Source of the DNA: Prorocentrum cordatum
Taxonomy: Eukaryota > Sar > Dinophyceae > Prorocentrales > Prorocentraceae
Length of the DNA: 64,000 bases
NCBI GenBank assembly: GCA_963575745.1
Contig: CAUYUJ010019931.1
Span: 103,936-167,935 of the forward strand
Direction: 5' to 3'
The notes under the pieces were generated by a model, which saw only the letters and a program-made list of their open reading frames with translations, made no database searches and was not told the origin of the DNA. Positions within the stretch are counted from its first letter, which is position 1, and each line of letters begins with the position of its first letter. Positions 19,624 to 33,284 of this stretch are shown one piece after another. The position numbers and the translations under genes were made by a program.

Positions 19624-20200
<577 letters not shown>

Positions 20201-20339
20201 TCCTCCTCCTCCTCCTTTTCCTCCTCCTCCTCCTTTTCTCTCCGGTCCCACCCGCCCCCTCTCCTCCGCAACTCCCCTCAGTGTCCGAACACCCGAAGTG
20301 TCGAAAGGGCTGGCTGGGCGATTCACCTGAGACTTCCTC

Positions 20340-21030
20340 ACAACATTTAATCCTGAATATTCTATGTCCCAGCAGCTACAAGGACGGAAAGCGGGTGGCT
20401 TTCGACATGGGGCTCTCGCCGGGCTCTCGCCCTCGCACACGCTCGTCTCAAAAGCTTGCAACCGCGACAAGGGTGGAGGGCGGGTCGAGGGAAAAATAGA
20501 GCTCTCGCCTTATCGCTGAACACCGTCGTCTGAACCGTCTGCAGCAGTTCAAGGTGCACATTCCCCTGGCAAGTGTGCAACAGCTGCACGGATGAAGGGG
20601 CGCTCCTTTTCTGAAAGGGGCTCTCGCCCGAGACTTCCGAAGGACACGCGCTTACACCAGTGGAGGCCGCCTCGTTTTCACGGGTCGAGGCCGCCTCGCT
20701 TTCGAAACGGTGCCTTCGTCTGCGACTTCCCCCAGACAGGTCCCGCCATCGTCACACTGCACAACGGGCACACGGGTGGAAGGCTACACCCTCTCCAAGT
20801 GGGGCTCTCGCGCGGGACCTCTTCCAAGCCGACGGTCCGAATTTCGAGCACCTGCAGCAGCTGCGCGGAAGGAGGGCGGCTGGTTTCAGAATGGAGCCCT
20901 CGCAGGAGACAGCCTCAAACTGCAGCGAACGGAACTGCAGACGGTCCCCGCGGCTGCACGCACGGAGGGGGAATGGACGGCTCCCTCTCAAGGCGGGGCT
21001 CCCTTTGCGGGCCATCTCGCGGGACTGTAG
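20340..21030. repeat. Degenerate GGGGCTCTCGC dispersed repeat region
   Basis: GGGGCTCTCGC and GGAGCCCTCGC variants recur about every 100-150 bases, with CTGCAGCAG and GAGACTTCC between them. A related GAGGAAGTCTC motif occurs near 62,830. No gene is supported in these 700 bases. Confidence 0.5.
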
Positions 21031-21129
21031 GATCCCGCCTTGTGGCACTCGTTCTCCGTGTTCGCTTGTTTCTTGTGGGCAGAAAACGAAGGCATGTGGG
21101 AACACTCCTCCCCATCATCCTCAACCTCC

Positions 21130-23400
21130 CGATGACGTAATTATAGTCACCGTCCTGATCACCACTGACACCAACGTCATCACCGTCGTATTCCTCATCG
21201 CCAACATCAGCAGCATCATCCTCCTCCTCCTCATCATCATCATCATCATCATCATCATCAGCATCGTCTTCATCATCAGCATCAGCATCAGCATCAGCAT
21301 CAGCATCAGCATCAGCCTCCTCATCATAAACATCAGCATCCGCATCGCCTCCATAATCAGAATCGGAATCAGCATCACCATTGTCATCATCAACATCATC
21401 ATCCCCATCGTCATCCTCCCGTCTGTCCCTCCAACGCATCCTCCGTCTCGTCTGCATCCGCCCTCCAGCCTTCTCCTGCATTCCCTCATCCTGCAACTAC
21501 TCCTGTGTGCTCGCCCCTCCTTCGCATGCAAACCCTCTTGTTGACCCAGATCCGCCTTATCAGTTACCTCACATCCTTCTCCCCTTCCTGATCGCCATCA
21601 ATGTCGTCATCAGCATCGGCATCATCGCCATCGCCATCATCACCATCAAACTCATCCGCATGAGCGGCATCATCAACAGCATCACCATGAGCATCATCAC
21701 CCCATGGTCGCCAGCATTATCACAACTCTCATCAGCATCAGTATCACCATCGAAATCACCACCATCATCACCAGCATCATCATCATCATCATCGTCGTCG
21801 TCGTCAAAATTGCCTACATCATCACCATCATCATCACCATCATTGTCATCGACATCGCAACCATCAGCATCATCAACATCGTCATCATCAGCATCATCAG
21901 CATCAGCATCAGCATCAGCATCATCATCACCATCATCACCAGCAGCATACGCGTGCTTGTCTGCATCATCATCGTCGGTATCACCACTACCCTCGTTGCC
22001 AGCATCAGTCTGACCCTCGACCTCCTCACAATCATCGTGAGCATCAGCATCGACATCGCCATCATCAGCAGCATCCTCATAATCATCATGTTCATAGTTA
22101 ACACAAACACCAACACCAACACCATCGCCATCCCCACCATCATCAGTAGCAGCAGCAGTAACAAAATGATCATCCGCAGCATCATCAGCAACATCATCGT
22201 CGTCAACAATAACATCAACATCGTCATCATCAGCAACAGCATCCGCAACCTCATAACTAGCATCGTCCTCGTCATGTTCATCCTCATCATCATCATCAGC
22301 ATCATCGTCATCGGTCGCATCGCCATCGTCCTTCCTCAACGCATAGTGCCATTCCCCCCTCTGCATCATCAGCATCAGCATCAGCATCAGCACAATCACC
22401 ACCATCAGCATCAGCATCAGCATCACTATGGTGCACATCCCTCGTCGGCATGGCCATCATCGTATTCCCAATTCTCCAATTGATATGTGCAATCGGTCGT
22501 TTGACTCAACCCGCTCCGCGCCCTCACACCCTTCCAACCAGGGTCACACGCGAGGCCGACGAGCTCCTCCGTGGGAGAGGTGTGCCGATCGGCATGCTCC
22601 CCATCGCCATTCCTTGGCATCACCATCATCAACCTAGTCGCAGTTGTCGCCATGATCGCCGCCCTTAAACTAAACTCCATCCTTATCGTCGGCATCCTCA
22701 TCTCCCAATGTTGCAAACCATGGTCCTGGGCCTGCTCCTCATCATCACCATCCACGCCATCAATATCAGCATCATCTGCAGCATCATCCACATCAGCATC
22801 GTCATCGCCGGCAGCATGAGCAGGATCATCACCAGCATCAACATCATCCTCATCAGCATCATAATCATCGACATCATCAACCTCATCAGTGCCATAATCA
22901 TCAATATCATCATCATGGTCGTCAGCATCACCATCATCATCATCATCATCATCATCAGCATCAGCATCATCATCATCGTCGTCATCATCATCATTATTAT
23001 CATGATCAGTCCCATCAGCATCAGCATCGTCATAATGGTCGGCAGCATCATCAACCTCCCCAACACCACCACCATCACCATCACCATCAGCATCATAGTA
23101 GGCGTCGTCAGCATCATCTCCATCACTATCACCATTACAATCACCATCATCATCACCAACATCACCAGCAGCAGCATCATCACCGCCGTCATCGTCGTCA
23201 TCATCATCGTCATCGTCGTCATCATCATCAGTATCACCATCACCATCACCATCGCCATCATCATCATAAGCATCAGCATCAGTATCATCGTAATCGTCAT
23301 CGTCGTCGTCGTCGCCATCGTCAGCGGCATCGCCATCACCAGCTTCAAAATCATCGTTAACCTTACTGTCATTGTCGTCGTCGTCATCATCCTCCCCGCC
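21130..23400. repeat. ATC/AGC compound microsatellites in three blocks
   Basis: Blocks at about 21,130-21,415, 21,595-22,435 and 22,620-23,395 consist of ATC, AGC and GTC triplets. The short spacers between them carry no recognisable gene. A short CCT run ends the region near 23,450. Confidence 0.9.
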
Positions 23401-23689
23401 ACCTTCTGCGGCTCTCCCTTATACCTCCTCCTCCTCCTCCTCCTCCTCGTCCTGGTGTTCGTCAGCTGTACTCTGTCTTAAAGGAGGGGTTCAAGGCTAA
23501 GGTCAGTCAGGATGAGGGTAACAGATCGCTGAATTGCTCCTCTAAGGTGCTGGGAAGAGGGCTGGCCGCGTAGCTTGGAGGGCTGACTGGCCCTCTCGTC
23601 TCCTCGGCACCGAACCTGGGCGTTGACGACTGTGCTGGCAGGCCAAGAAGAGTTAAAGGCAGGAGTGTCAAACATAAAAAAACAGAAAC

Positions 23690-25620
23690 GACAAAAACGG
23701 CTGGTTTTGTCGCGCGGCTGGCCCGGTTGAGGCCTACGGGGGGTGGGGGGGGCGTGTGACCCGCAACGTGTTCGCCTCGGGTGCCCTCGCGTCCGAGCTT
23801 GTTGGGTTCGAGGTCCACCGGGTCAGCGATTTCGAACTCTGAAGTGTCGCAGACAGGAGGGATCGGTCCTCCAGCCTTCGGCCAAGGGCCGCTCGCTGAC
23901 TGCCCTGTTGCCAGCGCGTGGTGAACCTGCTGGTATGCTTGCGTGGCACCAGTGGCTCGCTGGTCTAAGGAAGTTTGGCGGGCTCACCACCGACTGTACG
24001 GTCACACCCTCTCCCTGCCTGAGCTGCGCGCTGCATGGCAAGCTGGTTTCGAGGGCGACTCCCCGCAATGGTGAAGCGTCTCGGGCCCTGTGACGGGGCC
24101 CTGAGGAAGTCCCTGCAGCGGATTGCTGGACTGTGCCCGAGTTTGGGGTTCTATGGACTGATCAAGGGGGGAGCTGAAACTGACTGAGTAGTCTCCGAAA
24201 GTTATCCACAACCTGCTGCGTAAGGCTGTGCTGAGAAGGCTTGAATGGGATACGTATGCCAGGCTCAACATGAGTGGCCGAGCCTGTGTCGATCCTGTGC
24301 TCAGTTATATTTAAATCTCCAGGTGCAAGCCTTACCAGAAAGGGTTTCTAAGAGCGTCATTCTGCAACGCGATCTATACTCGAGAGCATGCTGCCAGCTT
24401 AGGCTACGTGCTGTCGTCAAAGATGTGTCCGCTGTGTGGACAATGTTCAGACACGCTTAGACATCGACTCTGGGAGTGCCAGTTTCCTGCTGTGATGGAG
24501 CTAAGGGATAGTCTAGTCAAGAAGCGCATCCAAGAGTGAGCCACCGAGGCTGACGATAACCTCGCATGCTTCGGTGTCGTCCAGCACCCCGCCGACTCCG
24601 TCCCCTCGCCGCTCAAGTCTGGGGGCATCGCGGTGGAGTGGGAGGAAGAGGAGGAGGACACGAATGATGCTTTTGAAGGTGATATGTTTACCGGCATTTG
24701 GTGAGCGAACTTAACAGAGCGGGTTGGGCCATTGTTCTGGTGTCTCGGGCTACTGGCAAGGCAATCGTGGGAGTAAAAGGTCCAGTGTCGGCAACGTGCC
24801 CGCAGACGCCTCAGGCGGCGGAGTACCATGCCGTGTCTGTTGTTCAGTGGACGACGCGTCCCTCTACCGTTTGTTCCGACTGCCAGGGCTGCGTGGATTC
24901 CACCAGGCCCGAACAAGCCTCAGGTAAGCGTATGTATAGTGGGATTGCCCAGTTTCTGCGAAGGTGCAACTGGAAAATGTTGCGGCTCGCCTTGGCATCC
25001 AGGCTGCTGCCGACGAGCACGATCGGCTCCCGCGGCAAGGCAACGATTGAGCTGATCGGGCCGCTGAGCAAGCCGTGCCCTTGCATCCCGTACCGGCGGT
25101 GTCTGAGCTCGAGGGTCTTGGACGTGCCTGCGCCGCGGCCGGGGCCGTGGGACGCCTGGGGGTGCACTTGCGTGTGCGCTGGCCCCGTCTGACCCTGGGC
25201 CCCAGTGCTGCACGTGTCCCTCCTGCTTCCGTGGCTGAGCCACTGGATGAGACCACTGTGCATCGGTGGGGGTTGAGTGGGCAGCTATTGGCCGCGTGCT
25301 GCCTGCAGTCGAGGCGAGCGGGGGATGCCTTCGGTGGAGGCCCCCTGGAGTGCGGTGTTCTGCCGTGCTGAAGGTGTCCCCGACCAGACGTCAAGAGCTT
25401 GGTCATCGCTATGTGCTGCTCGACTGAACAGACGGCTCCTTAGTATGTATTTGCCACGAGTGTGGTTATATGACGTCGGGGGAGCAGGTGCGTAACCTCG
25501 ACAAGAAGTGTGAGCCAGGCAAGGTGGCCACACAATGCAACCCATGGGTTAAATTAAAGAAGGGGCGTCATCCGCGGAAGGCGGGGGCCACTGTCGATTT
25601 GAACACGTCTTGCCACCTTT
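23690..25620 (+). mobile_element. LINE element D, degraded 3' part with Cys motif, RNase H and C-terminal Cys motif
   Basis: Plus-strand fragments in order are ARWSKEVWRAHH near 23,955, KVIHNLLRKAVLRRLEWDTY near 24,200, CPLCG with DTLRHRLWECQ at about 24,425-24,482, RNase H pieces AGWAIVLVSRATG, PQAAEYHAV and STVCSDCQGCVD at about 24,720-24,900, GND-stop-ADRAAEQA near 25,040, and SLVCICHECG with later Cys near 25,440-25,520. At least five in-frame stops and several frame changes break it, so it is a fossil. The layout matches the 3' half of element A. Confidence 0.75.
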
Positions 25621-26299
25621 GAGGAGTTGTCTCGTCGCTGTGCGTGGCGCACCTCTCTGCCAGGTAGCGTGGCCGTCTCCAGGTCGTCCAAAAGCCCAAG
25701 GCGGTAGGGCCTCACTGTCGTCGAGGTCCCGTGGCTCTGAGTTGAGAGCTGGCTCCTGGCGACGGCGCTGCAGGCTCCTGCCAGCTGCGAGTGTGGCTGG
25801 TCCTTCAGGGATCGGCCGACCCGCCATGCGGAGCCGTGCTGGCGCCGCGCTGTCCGAGCCGAGGGTCGAAATTTGCGGGGGGTGGCGCTCGTAACTGGCT
25901 CTGCGCAATCAGCTGGAGAAGGTGGCCCCCCACAGCGGCTCTCGCCGAGGCGAGGCGGTGCCGTTGTGCTCCCATGTGCGGTCTGCCGCTGATTCTGGCT
26001 TTGTTGTAGGCCGTCTGGGCGCTCTCCCAGGCGGGCCCACTCCTGGCGTCGTTGTGCCGCTCCTGCAAGCTGCGAAACTGGCTGGCCCTGGAGGTTGTTC
26101 TTTAGGATTGGCCGACCTGCCTTGCGGAGCCGTGCGTACGCCTTTGGCCGCCTGGGCTCTCCCCCAGGCTGGCCCAGTCACAGCTGCCTGTCTGCCAGCA
26201 AGCTGCGTCGAGCGCGGCGTGACTGCACTGACCCCCTCATTGGGCTTCGCCCACCCTTTGAGGTGTTTTTGGGCTGCACCCTGGTGGATGCAAAAAAAA

Positions 26300-26890
<591 letters not shown>

Positions 26891-26939
26891 ACGCATCCTT
26901 CTCATCCTCCTCCTCCTCCTTGTCACAACCTCCACGTCA

Positions 26940-27545
26940 GCTACTCCTCGTTATCAGCATCAGCATCAGCATCAGCATCATCATCATCATCATCATCATC
27001 ATCCTCATCATCATCATCATCATCGTCATCATCATCATCAGCATCATCAACATCATCATCAGCATCATCATCATTATCATCAGAATCCGCATCATCATCA
27101 GCAGCATCATCGCATCATCATCATCAAATCCGCATCACCAGCATCTTCAGCACAATCAGAATCAGCATCATCATCAGCATCAGCAGCATCAGCATCAGCA
27201 TCAGCATCAGCATCAGCATAATCATATTCATCATCATCATCATGATCAGCAGCAGCATCATCAGTATCATCTGCATCATCAGCAGAATCACCATCATCAT
27301 CATAATCATCATCAGCATCATCATCGCCATCGTCATCACCCTCAGCATCATCATCATCAGCATCAGCATCAGCATCATCATCAGCATCATCAGCAGCATC
27401 GTCATCATCATCGTCGTCATCATCAGCAGCCTCAACAGCATCATCATCACCACCACCACCACCATAATCAGCATCATCATCAGCATCAGCATCCACCAGC
27501 ATCATCAGCAGCATCATCATCAGCATCATCATCATCCGCCCCCTC
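26940..27545. repeat. ATC/AGC compound microsatellite
   Basis: Mixed ATC, AGC and ATA triplets as in the 13-14 kb block. No gene. Confidence 0.95.
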
Positions 27546-27730
27546 CTGATTCCCCCCCTCCTCCCCTCCATTTCCTGCCCACCCCCTCCTCTGTATCATC
27601 CTACTCACACTCCAGTTCCTTCATTTCCTGCTCTCTCCCTCCATGTCCTGCCCTCCCCCTCCTCCACTCCAAGTTCTGCCCACTCCCTCACTCTGTCTAA
27701 GAGGACATAGCCGCTCGTCCTTGTACAGAC

Positions 27731-27806
27731 GGTCGGCGAAGGCCTTCGAGTTGTTGTGCCAGGGGATGCGGTTCACCTTGATCACCTTGTCACCAGGGAA
27801 GATCGC
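27731..27806 (-). CDS. PDZ-like domain, middle exon (76 bases)
   Basis: Minus-strand translation AIFPGDKVIKVNRIPWHNNS followed by KAFAD matches the family core (GD, KVN, PWHNNSK). A textbook acceptor, a pyrimidine tract ending CTGCAG, precedes the first G at 27,806. The exon begins exactly where the exon at 32,107 stops, after His-Pro-Asp-Gln, and the phase is preserved, so joining the two completes the middle of a PDZ domain. The 3' limit is set at GACC before GTCTGT, which matches the phase of the junction between the exons at 32,910 and 32,729. The next exon, expected to start with Ile-Ala-Lys-like sequence, is not visible downstream in the window. Confidence 0.8.
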
Positions 27807-28127
27807 CTGCAGGAGGGGGGGTAGGACAGAGGATCTCAGATGAAGGTGTTTCCCAGCGCCTCATTGGAACTCTGTGGTTTGCACTCCTATGGCTTCCCGA
27901 CAACTACCCTACGGGTAGTTTATCCCCAGTCCGGACTCCTATGGCTTCCCGCCCCACTGGCCCTGTGGGTCGCTTTGATTCGAGTGGACGCTTTGGCCCC
28001 TATGGCTTGGAGCACGATAGCTTCCCAACCCCACTCGCCCTGCGAGTGGGTACCGATAGGGCCTCAATGGCTCGGACCCCAAAGGCGTGGCTGCAAGAAC
28101 ACTCACGCATATACACGCAAAGGGTAC

Positions 28128-28171
28128 ACACACACACAGTGTTCAGCATGCACACACACACACACACACAC
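28128..28171. repeat. CA dinucleotide repeats
   Basis: Two CA runs. Similar runs sit at 31,198-31,220, 31,765-31,806, 35,425-35,461, 39,903-39,925, 48,003-48,052 and 48,312-48,345, mostly inside introns of the proposed PDZ gene. Confidence 0.95.
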
Positions 28172-28179
28172 GAGGGTCC

Positions 28180-31100
28180 AATCACCCAGATGCTTGTCAA
28201 AAATGAGCTAAAGTGCAGCAAACACATAGAGTGCGGCCGACCAGAGCCAGCGGCGAAGGCACCACGCGGAGTGGGAGAAAGGGCAGCGGCAGCGGAGCGG
28301 CCGGGGCTCAGTAGACGAAGGCGCACGGGGGCGAAGTCAACGCACGGAAAGTGGGGAAGCAGAAGAAGGCGCATGCTTGCGAAAGTGCGCGAGTAGCAGA
28401 CCGAAGTCTTCGGATGTGGACAGCGCGTTGCGGCGAAGCCACAGACCACAGGGGAACTCGGCACAAGACCAGAGCGTAGCAACCATGAACAGGAAGGGAC
28501 ATGTGGCCCGAGACAGGTATGAGGATAGGACAGACGGCGAACTGGCGAGATATCCACAAAACCAAGCAGCCGAAGTGCTCCGGGAAAAGCTAGGGCGACG
28601 AAGCGATGCAAAAGGCAAAAGGCGAGGGCCCAGCGCTAAAAATGCAGTAAACAATTCGAAGACACTGCGTCAGCCAGCGTAAGCGTCACGGGACGGCTGC
28701 GAGGAGAATCGCAGTAGCCGCTTTCAAGTGGCTGCACATGCGTCAGACACTCGTCTCGCCACAGCGGAACCATGCGTTCATCGAGAAGGGGCAAGAACAG
28801 AATCGGTAAACCAGAGACGGTGGCGGCGAAACGACCAAAGGGGCCGGCTTGCCAAGTGCCTGCGATGGAACGGATTAGAGAGGACGAGCGGCCGCAGGCA
28901 AAGCCGAATAGAGCACGTCCAGAAAGGAAAGGCGAGTGGCTCATCGCGACTGCGAAGGATGCGGGGACTGCGGGCGAGGGGTCGGCGCGAGTGGGGACAG
29001 GGGGAAGTCGCTTTACGGACCGCGCCGGCGGGGGACGCTTGAACGGCGCGGGGCTGGGCGGCTGAGGAAAGGCGTCCGACGCCAACGACTGTCGTGGCGT
29101 AAGGGTGAAGGGCGGGGACGCGAGGCGCGCTGGCGGGTGGAATCTTGCACGGGGTGCGTGTCCGTACCGCTGGCGACTCGGCCTTGCATTGCTGCTCAGC
29201 AGGGAGCTGCTCTATATCGAAATGAACCGGGCGTTGGCAGAACTGGGTTTAGTGGGACCTGGTTTAGTGATGCGTACTGGGGGGGGCGCCCCCCGCCCCG
29301 TTCCACTAACCGCAACTGCCGTCACCCGAGAAAAAAACACCAGCTACGGCAGACCTGGTTTGGTGATTCTGGCCAACTTAGGGGCTCCCAGGGCCCCACC
29401 ACTCACCGGGGGGTCCCCTTGCCTGGGGCCCTGGCTATGCCCGAAGGAAGCAGCACGGGGGCGTCCGCGGGCGCCGAGGGGTCCGGCAGCACGCTGCAGC
29501 CGGCTGCGTCCCCCGAGGTGGACGGAGCGTCCGTGGCTACCCACCAGACCACCCCAACCCAGCCCGAAGACCCGAATTTCGGGCTGCGGGGGGATACGGG
29601 CCTCATATGTTTTTGTTGTTCCATGCTCCCCGGCCCACCCACCCCCTGGACACGGAGGGCAAGTCGGAGCCTTCGGGTTGGGTGGGAGTGGCCTGGTGGG
29701 CGGTGAGTCCGAGGGCGCAACCGCCACGCCGCCCATCGAAGAGGCAGAGGGAGGAGGCTGCGAGTCGGGCAATGCGACCCGCACCAGCACAAGTAAAGCA
29801 GCGTAGGGGAGTTGATCAAGGCTCTAGGGCGTGAGGTGATTCCAGATCTCGAGTACACGTAAGGCGGCGTAGCGACTCGCAGGATTGAGCTGAAAGTCGG
29901 CCGTGGTAATGCTCTCGATCATGCAGTTTAACGCTGAAGCGAAGTTGATGGTCCTGTTGGCACATGGGCAGTAATGATGGGTTCGCGCGGAGGCGTCTCG
30001 TCCCCGCGCGAAAGGGCGAGCTGTAGTTCTCGCATCGGCACCGCGCTCACTTCCTCTGACGTGGGCTGCCCCCGTGGGCGCGGCGCACTCTTCCCGACGG
30101 CGAGCGAGTCGACGCGCGAGCGGGCGGCAGTGCCGATCTCGCCTGCGGCGCCGCGCAGGCTCCGCCGGAGAGTGGCGCTCCCGCCTCGGCGCGGCGCCAG
30201 AGCTCCACCCGCAGAGTCGTTGGGGGGCGGAGCCGTGTGCGAGCGGGCGACCAGTCGCGCTCGCCCAGGCCCCGTGCACACTCCGCCCTGCTTGTGGCGA
30301 TCACGCGCGGGGACGGCGCATGTTCCGCTCGCCGCATCGCACGAGAGCGGTAGCGGCAGCGGGGCCGCGCGCGCGAGGGCGGGCGAAATGCTGCCCTCGC
30401 CAGAGGTCGCCGCGCAGTCTGCGCGTGAGAGTGGCAGTGCTGTGTCGGCGCGGCGCATGCTTCGTCTTTGCCGCCCGCACTCATCGAGAAGTTGGCCGCC
30501 CGAGGAGAGCCATGTGTTACGTTGCCCCCATCGCACTCAGCCCAGAAATCGTTTCGTGAGCCCAGAAAAGTATCGAAACAGTGTCGAATGAGTCTCGCCT
30601 CCCCGGGCCCGACACTTGAAAAGCCTCAAGTTTCGGTATCTTCTTGGTGCCCGAAATTCTTTCTGGCGTTCAAGGCTAAAGCAAGCCGGAACATCCCAAG
30701 CCATGTGGTGCTCTCGCCGCAGCGCCGCGCTCGGAGTCTCTGAGGCTCCGCTCCCGTGCACGGCCCCACCCCCCCTCTCTCTCCCTCTCACCCTCTCACT
30801 CTCTCTCTCTCTCTCTCTCGCTCTCTCCTCGCGAAGTCGCCGGAGGTGGGGCCGCGCGCGAGCGTCGTCCGTTCGCCTGGCGGGGACGCGCTCCGGCCGC
30901 AAGATCTGCCAGGAACAGGAGGGCGGAGACGCGCGCGGCTGGACGAGCGAGCGGAACTTCGGGATGCGCGTGCGGGAGACCTGCGTGCCCCGCCAATAGG
31001 GAGGGCCGAGCGCTGGAAAGGCGGCTGGCCTCACGTGCGTTCAGCTCTCGGCCGGGCAGGCCGCGTCGTGCGTATGCGGCTTCCTGGCAGGTGGCGCAAC

Positions 31101-31700
31101 CATGGATGCTTCTGGTACGGGAGGAAGCGTGGGAGTGGGTGGGGCCCTGCTGGCTCGTTCGGCTTGGCCAGCTTGACACATCCTCGTCGGGCTCCACACA
31201 CATACACACACACACACATGGGGTGTCACAAACCAATGGCTCTACACCTGCTGCACCACTGAGCTGTTTCGGGTCCACGCGCTGGCATCATCGTACGCTT
31301 TTGGCCCGTTCTGGCGCCGCCTGGAGGCCTCCAGGGGCCTCTCCGGACAGCTGAGAGGACTTCTGGGCACCGCTTGCATCCTGACAGCGGCCAGCTTTTC
31401 CTGACAATGGGCACCTGGAGACACGTTTCGGATCTTGGGGCTCCAACAAAACACATCCCATGGGGCGAAGTTCATGCAACTGCTGGGGTCGACTGTACAG
31501 GAGCCCCACCTACAGCAGCAAGCACATACAATAAGAAATCGGCCTGCCAACAGCAGACCCGCGGATATCCCCAGGCACCCACAGAAGCTCTGGGGCACCG
31601 TAAGACTGTGAGCGATCGGCGAAGGATTTGAGCACACATTCGTATCACATGTATCTAGTGCACGACAAAGACCAAGACTTCGGAGATGGTTGTCCAGCTA
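28180..31700. other. GC-rich intergenic or intronic DNA without a recognised gene
   Basis: Several open frames exist on both strands because of high GC, but none has a recognisable motif and they contradict one another. A CT run lies at 30,785-30,830. Two related GC-rich stretches (near 30,170 and 30,430, both with CGGCGCGGCGC) look like degenerate duplicates. The stretch is part of the 4.3-kb gap between two PDZ exons that fit together, so most of it may be intron. Confidence 0.5.
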
Positions 31701-31768
31701 CCCCGATCATGGCCCAGACCATCTTGTGAAGTCAGGATCGGTGGATACGCCCTGCCCTGGCGAGGAAG

Positions 31769-31807
<39 letters not shown>

Positions 31808-31856
31808 CTGGTTCCAGACCCAGGATTGGTCTGGCGAGGACAGGCAGGAGTGGTCA

Positions 31857-32068
31857 GCATCGGATCGAGAAGTCGGATCGGACCGCGACGCGCATCAGTT
31901 CTGGCTGCATCGGCGCGGATTTGAAAATCGGATCGAATCGACTGCGCCAGGACGCAAAACAACACCATGCGAGCATCTGGCCGCATCGGATCGTTGGAAT
32001 GTTGGAATCGAATCAGATCGAGAAGAACGGAACCGATATCGAACTGGATCAATCGCATCGAAACGGAA
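31857..32068 (+). repeat. ATCGGATCG-rich dispersed repeat, copy 2
   Basis: About 210 bases that align along their length with 50,525-50,748. Shared blocks include TCAGCATCG, CGCATCG and GAATGT-GGAATCGAATC, ending in CGAAAC. It begins about 40 bases beyond the 3' end of the PDZ exon at 32,107, inside the following intron. Confidence 0.75.
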
Positions 32069-32106
32069 CCTTGACAGGTGCAGGTGGGCAGTTGACGTTC
32101 CCAAGC

Positions 32107-32729
32107 CTGGTCCGGATGAGCGGCGTTCCACTGGGCCACCGCACCCTCGGCGCGGACCTTCCCGATCGAGACGGGGGTTTGGTCGTCCTCGACGACCAGC
32201 TGCCAGCCAAGAACCTTCGCGAGCGGGTCGGAGGACTTGGGCACAACCAGGGGCACGAGGAACTCGTTCGCTTCCAACTTCCCTGCGATCGAACCGTTGT
32301 CTTTCTTCACTGCCGTCTCTACGCTGGAGGCGGAGGTGTCAAGCATGGCGACCTTACGATGGACCTTGCCCTGACTGATCCCTGCGCTACGAATGGCAGT
32401 GTCGAGCATCGAGACCATCCCCTCGTCGGCGGCAAGCTTGACGGGAGGTGCCGGGGTGCCCTTCTTCTCTTCGGGAGCGTCCGAGCTCGCGCTGTCCGCC
32501 GCTGCCTCGCCCAGCTTCTCTGGAGCGTCCGAGCCGGAGCTGGCCTCGCCGAGCCCCTGGCGGGCGCCCGCGTCTGCGCGGGCCTCCTCGGCCTCATGCC
32601 CGTCGCTGGGAGAGTCCGAGGCCTCCTCGGCGCCCTGCCCCGGCCTCTGCACCCTCACGGACAGGAGCCTGGACGCGTTCAGGCTCCTCTCGCTCCCGTC
32701 CCAGGTGGCCGCAACGTGCTTGGCGATGC
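32107..32729 (-). CDS. PDZ exon: end of one domain, long linker, start of the next
   Basis: The exon starts after an acceptor (GAGAAAAAAG, then G at 32,729) with GIAKHVAATWDG and LLSVRVQRPG, the last helix and strand of a PDZ domain. A linker of about 100 residues follows, rich in Ala, Ser, Glu and Asp, with repeated SDAPE motifs. Then EFLVPLVVPKSSDPLAKVLG, WQLVVEDDQTPVSIGKVR and AVAQWNAAHPDQ open the next domain. The exon ends at CAG before GCTTGG, a GC donor. Both ends fit neighbouring exons in phase. PDZ domains bind C-terminal peptides of partner proteins; the partner is unknown. Confidence 0.78.
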
Positions 32730-32909
32730 CTTTTTTCTCGGGGATGGACAGAAACCCCTTTAGTAAAAAATGGCTTAGTGAAAACGACCTCGGGCCCGAA
32801 CCTGGCGGGCGCAAGCATGGAAAACGACGGCCGCGGTGCTCACTCGAGAACCGAGAACGGACAATGCACAAATCGACGTGTCGGGGTAGGGGTTCTGTCC
32901 GCCCCCGAC

Positions 32910-33066
32910 CTTCCAGGAACGCCCTCGAGTTCTTGCGCCAGGGGACCCCGTTGGCGCTGGTGATCCGGTCGCCGGGGCGGATCTCCTGGCTCGGATGGGC
33001 TGCGTTCCATCGGGCCACGGAGCCCAAGGGATGGATCGTGCCAATGGTGATGGGGACACTGTCGTC
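32910..33066 (-). CDS. PDZ exon: domain core (157 bases)
   Basis: DDSVPITIGTIHPLGSVARW, NAAHPSQEIRPGDRITSANG and VPWRKNSRAFLE form the core strands and helix of a PDZ domain. The exon begins after GAGAG at 33,066 and ends GAAG before GTCGGG at 32,910. Its first codon continues the exon ending at 33,285, and its last partial codon is completed by the exon starting at 32,729. HNNS of the other copies is changed to RKNS here. Confidence 0.78.
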
Positions 33067-33284
33067 CTCTCGGGGAGGCGCAAAGTCTCGGATACGGGGG
33101 ACTCGGGCTGGCCCGACGGGGGCCATCATGAAAACGACGAGACCCAATCCGACATTTGACGCGGGCTCCCGCTGCAGACATCCCACGAAAACCAGACCGT
33201 CCAAATCCAGGACGCGCTCGTCAGAAAACTGCGGCGGAACCCGAGTTCCGGCTTGCTCGAGCCTTACTGTACGTTGCCCCGATC

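Noticed and set aside
28000-30740. Several open frames of 150-250 residues on both strands
   Set aside because: They overlap in opposite directions, have no motif, and lie in a very GC-rich stretch where stops are rare.
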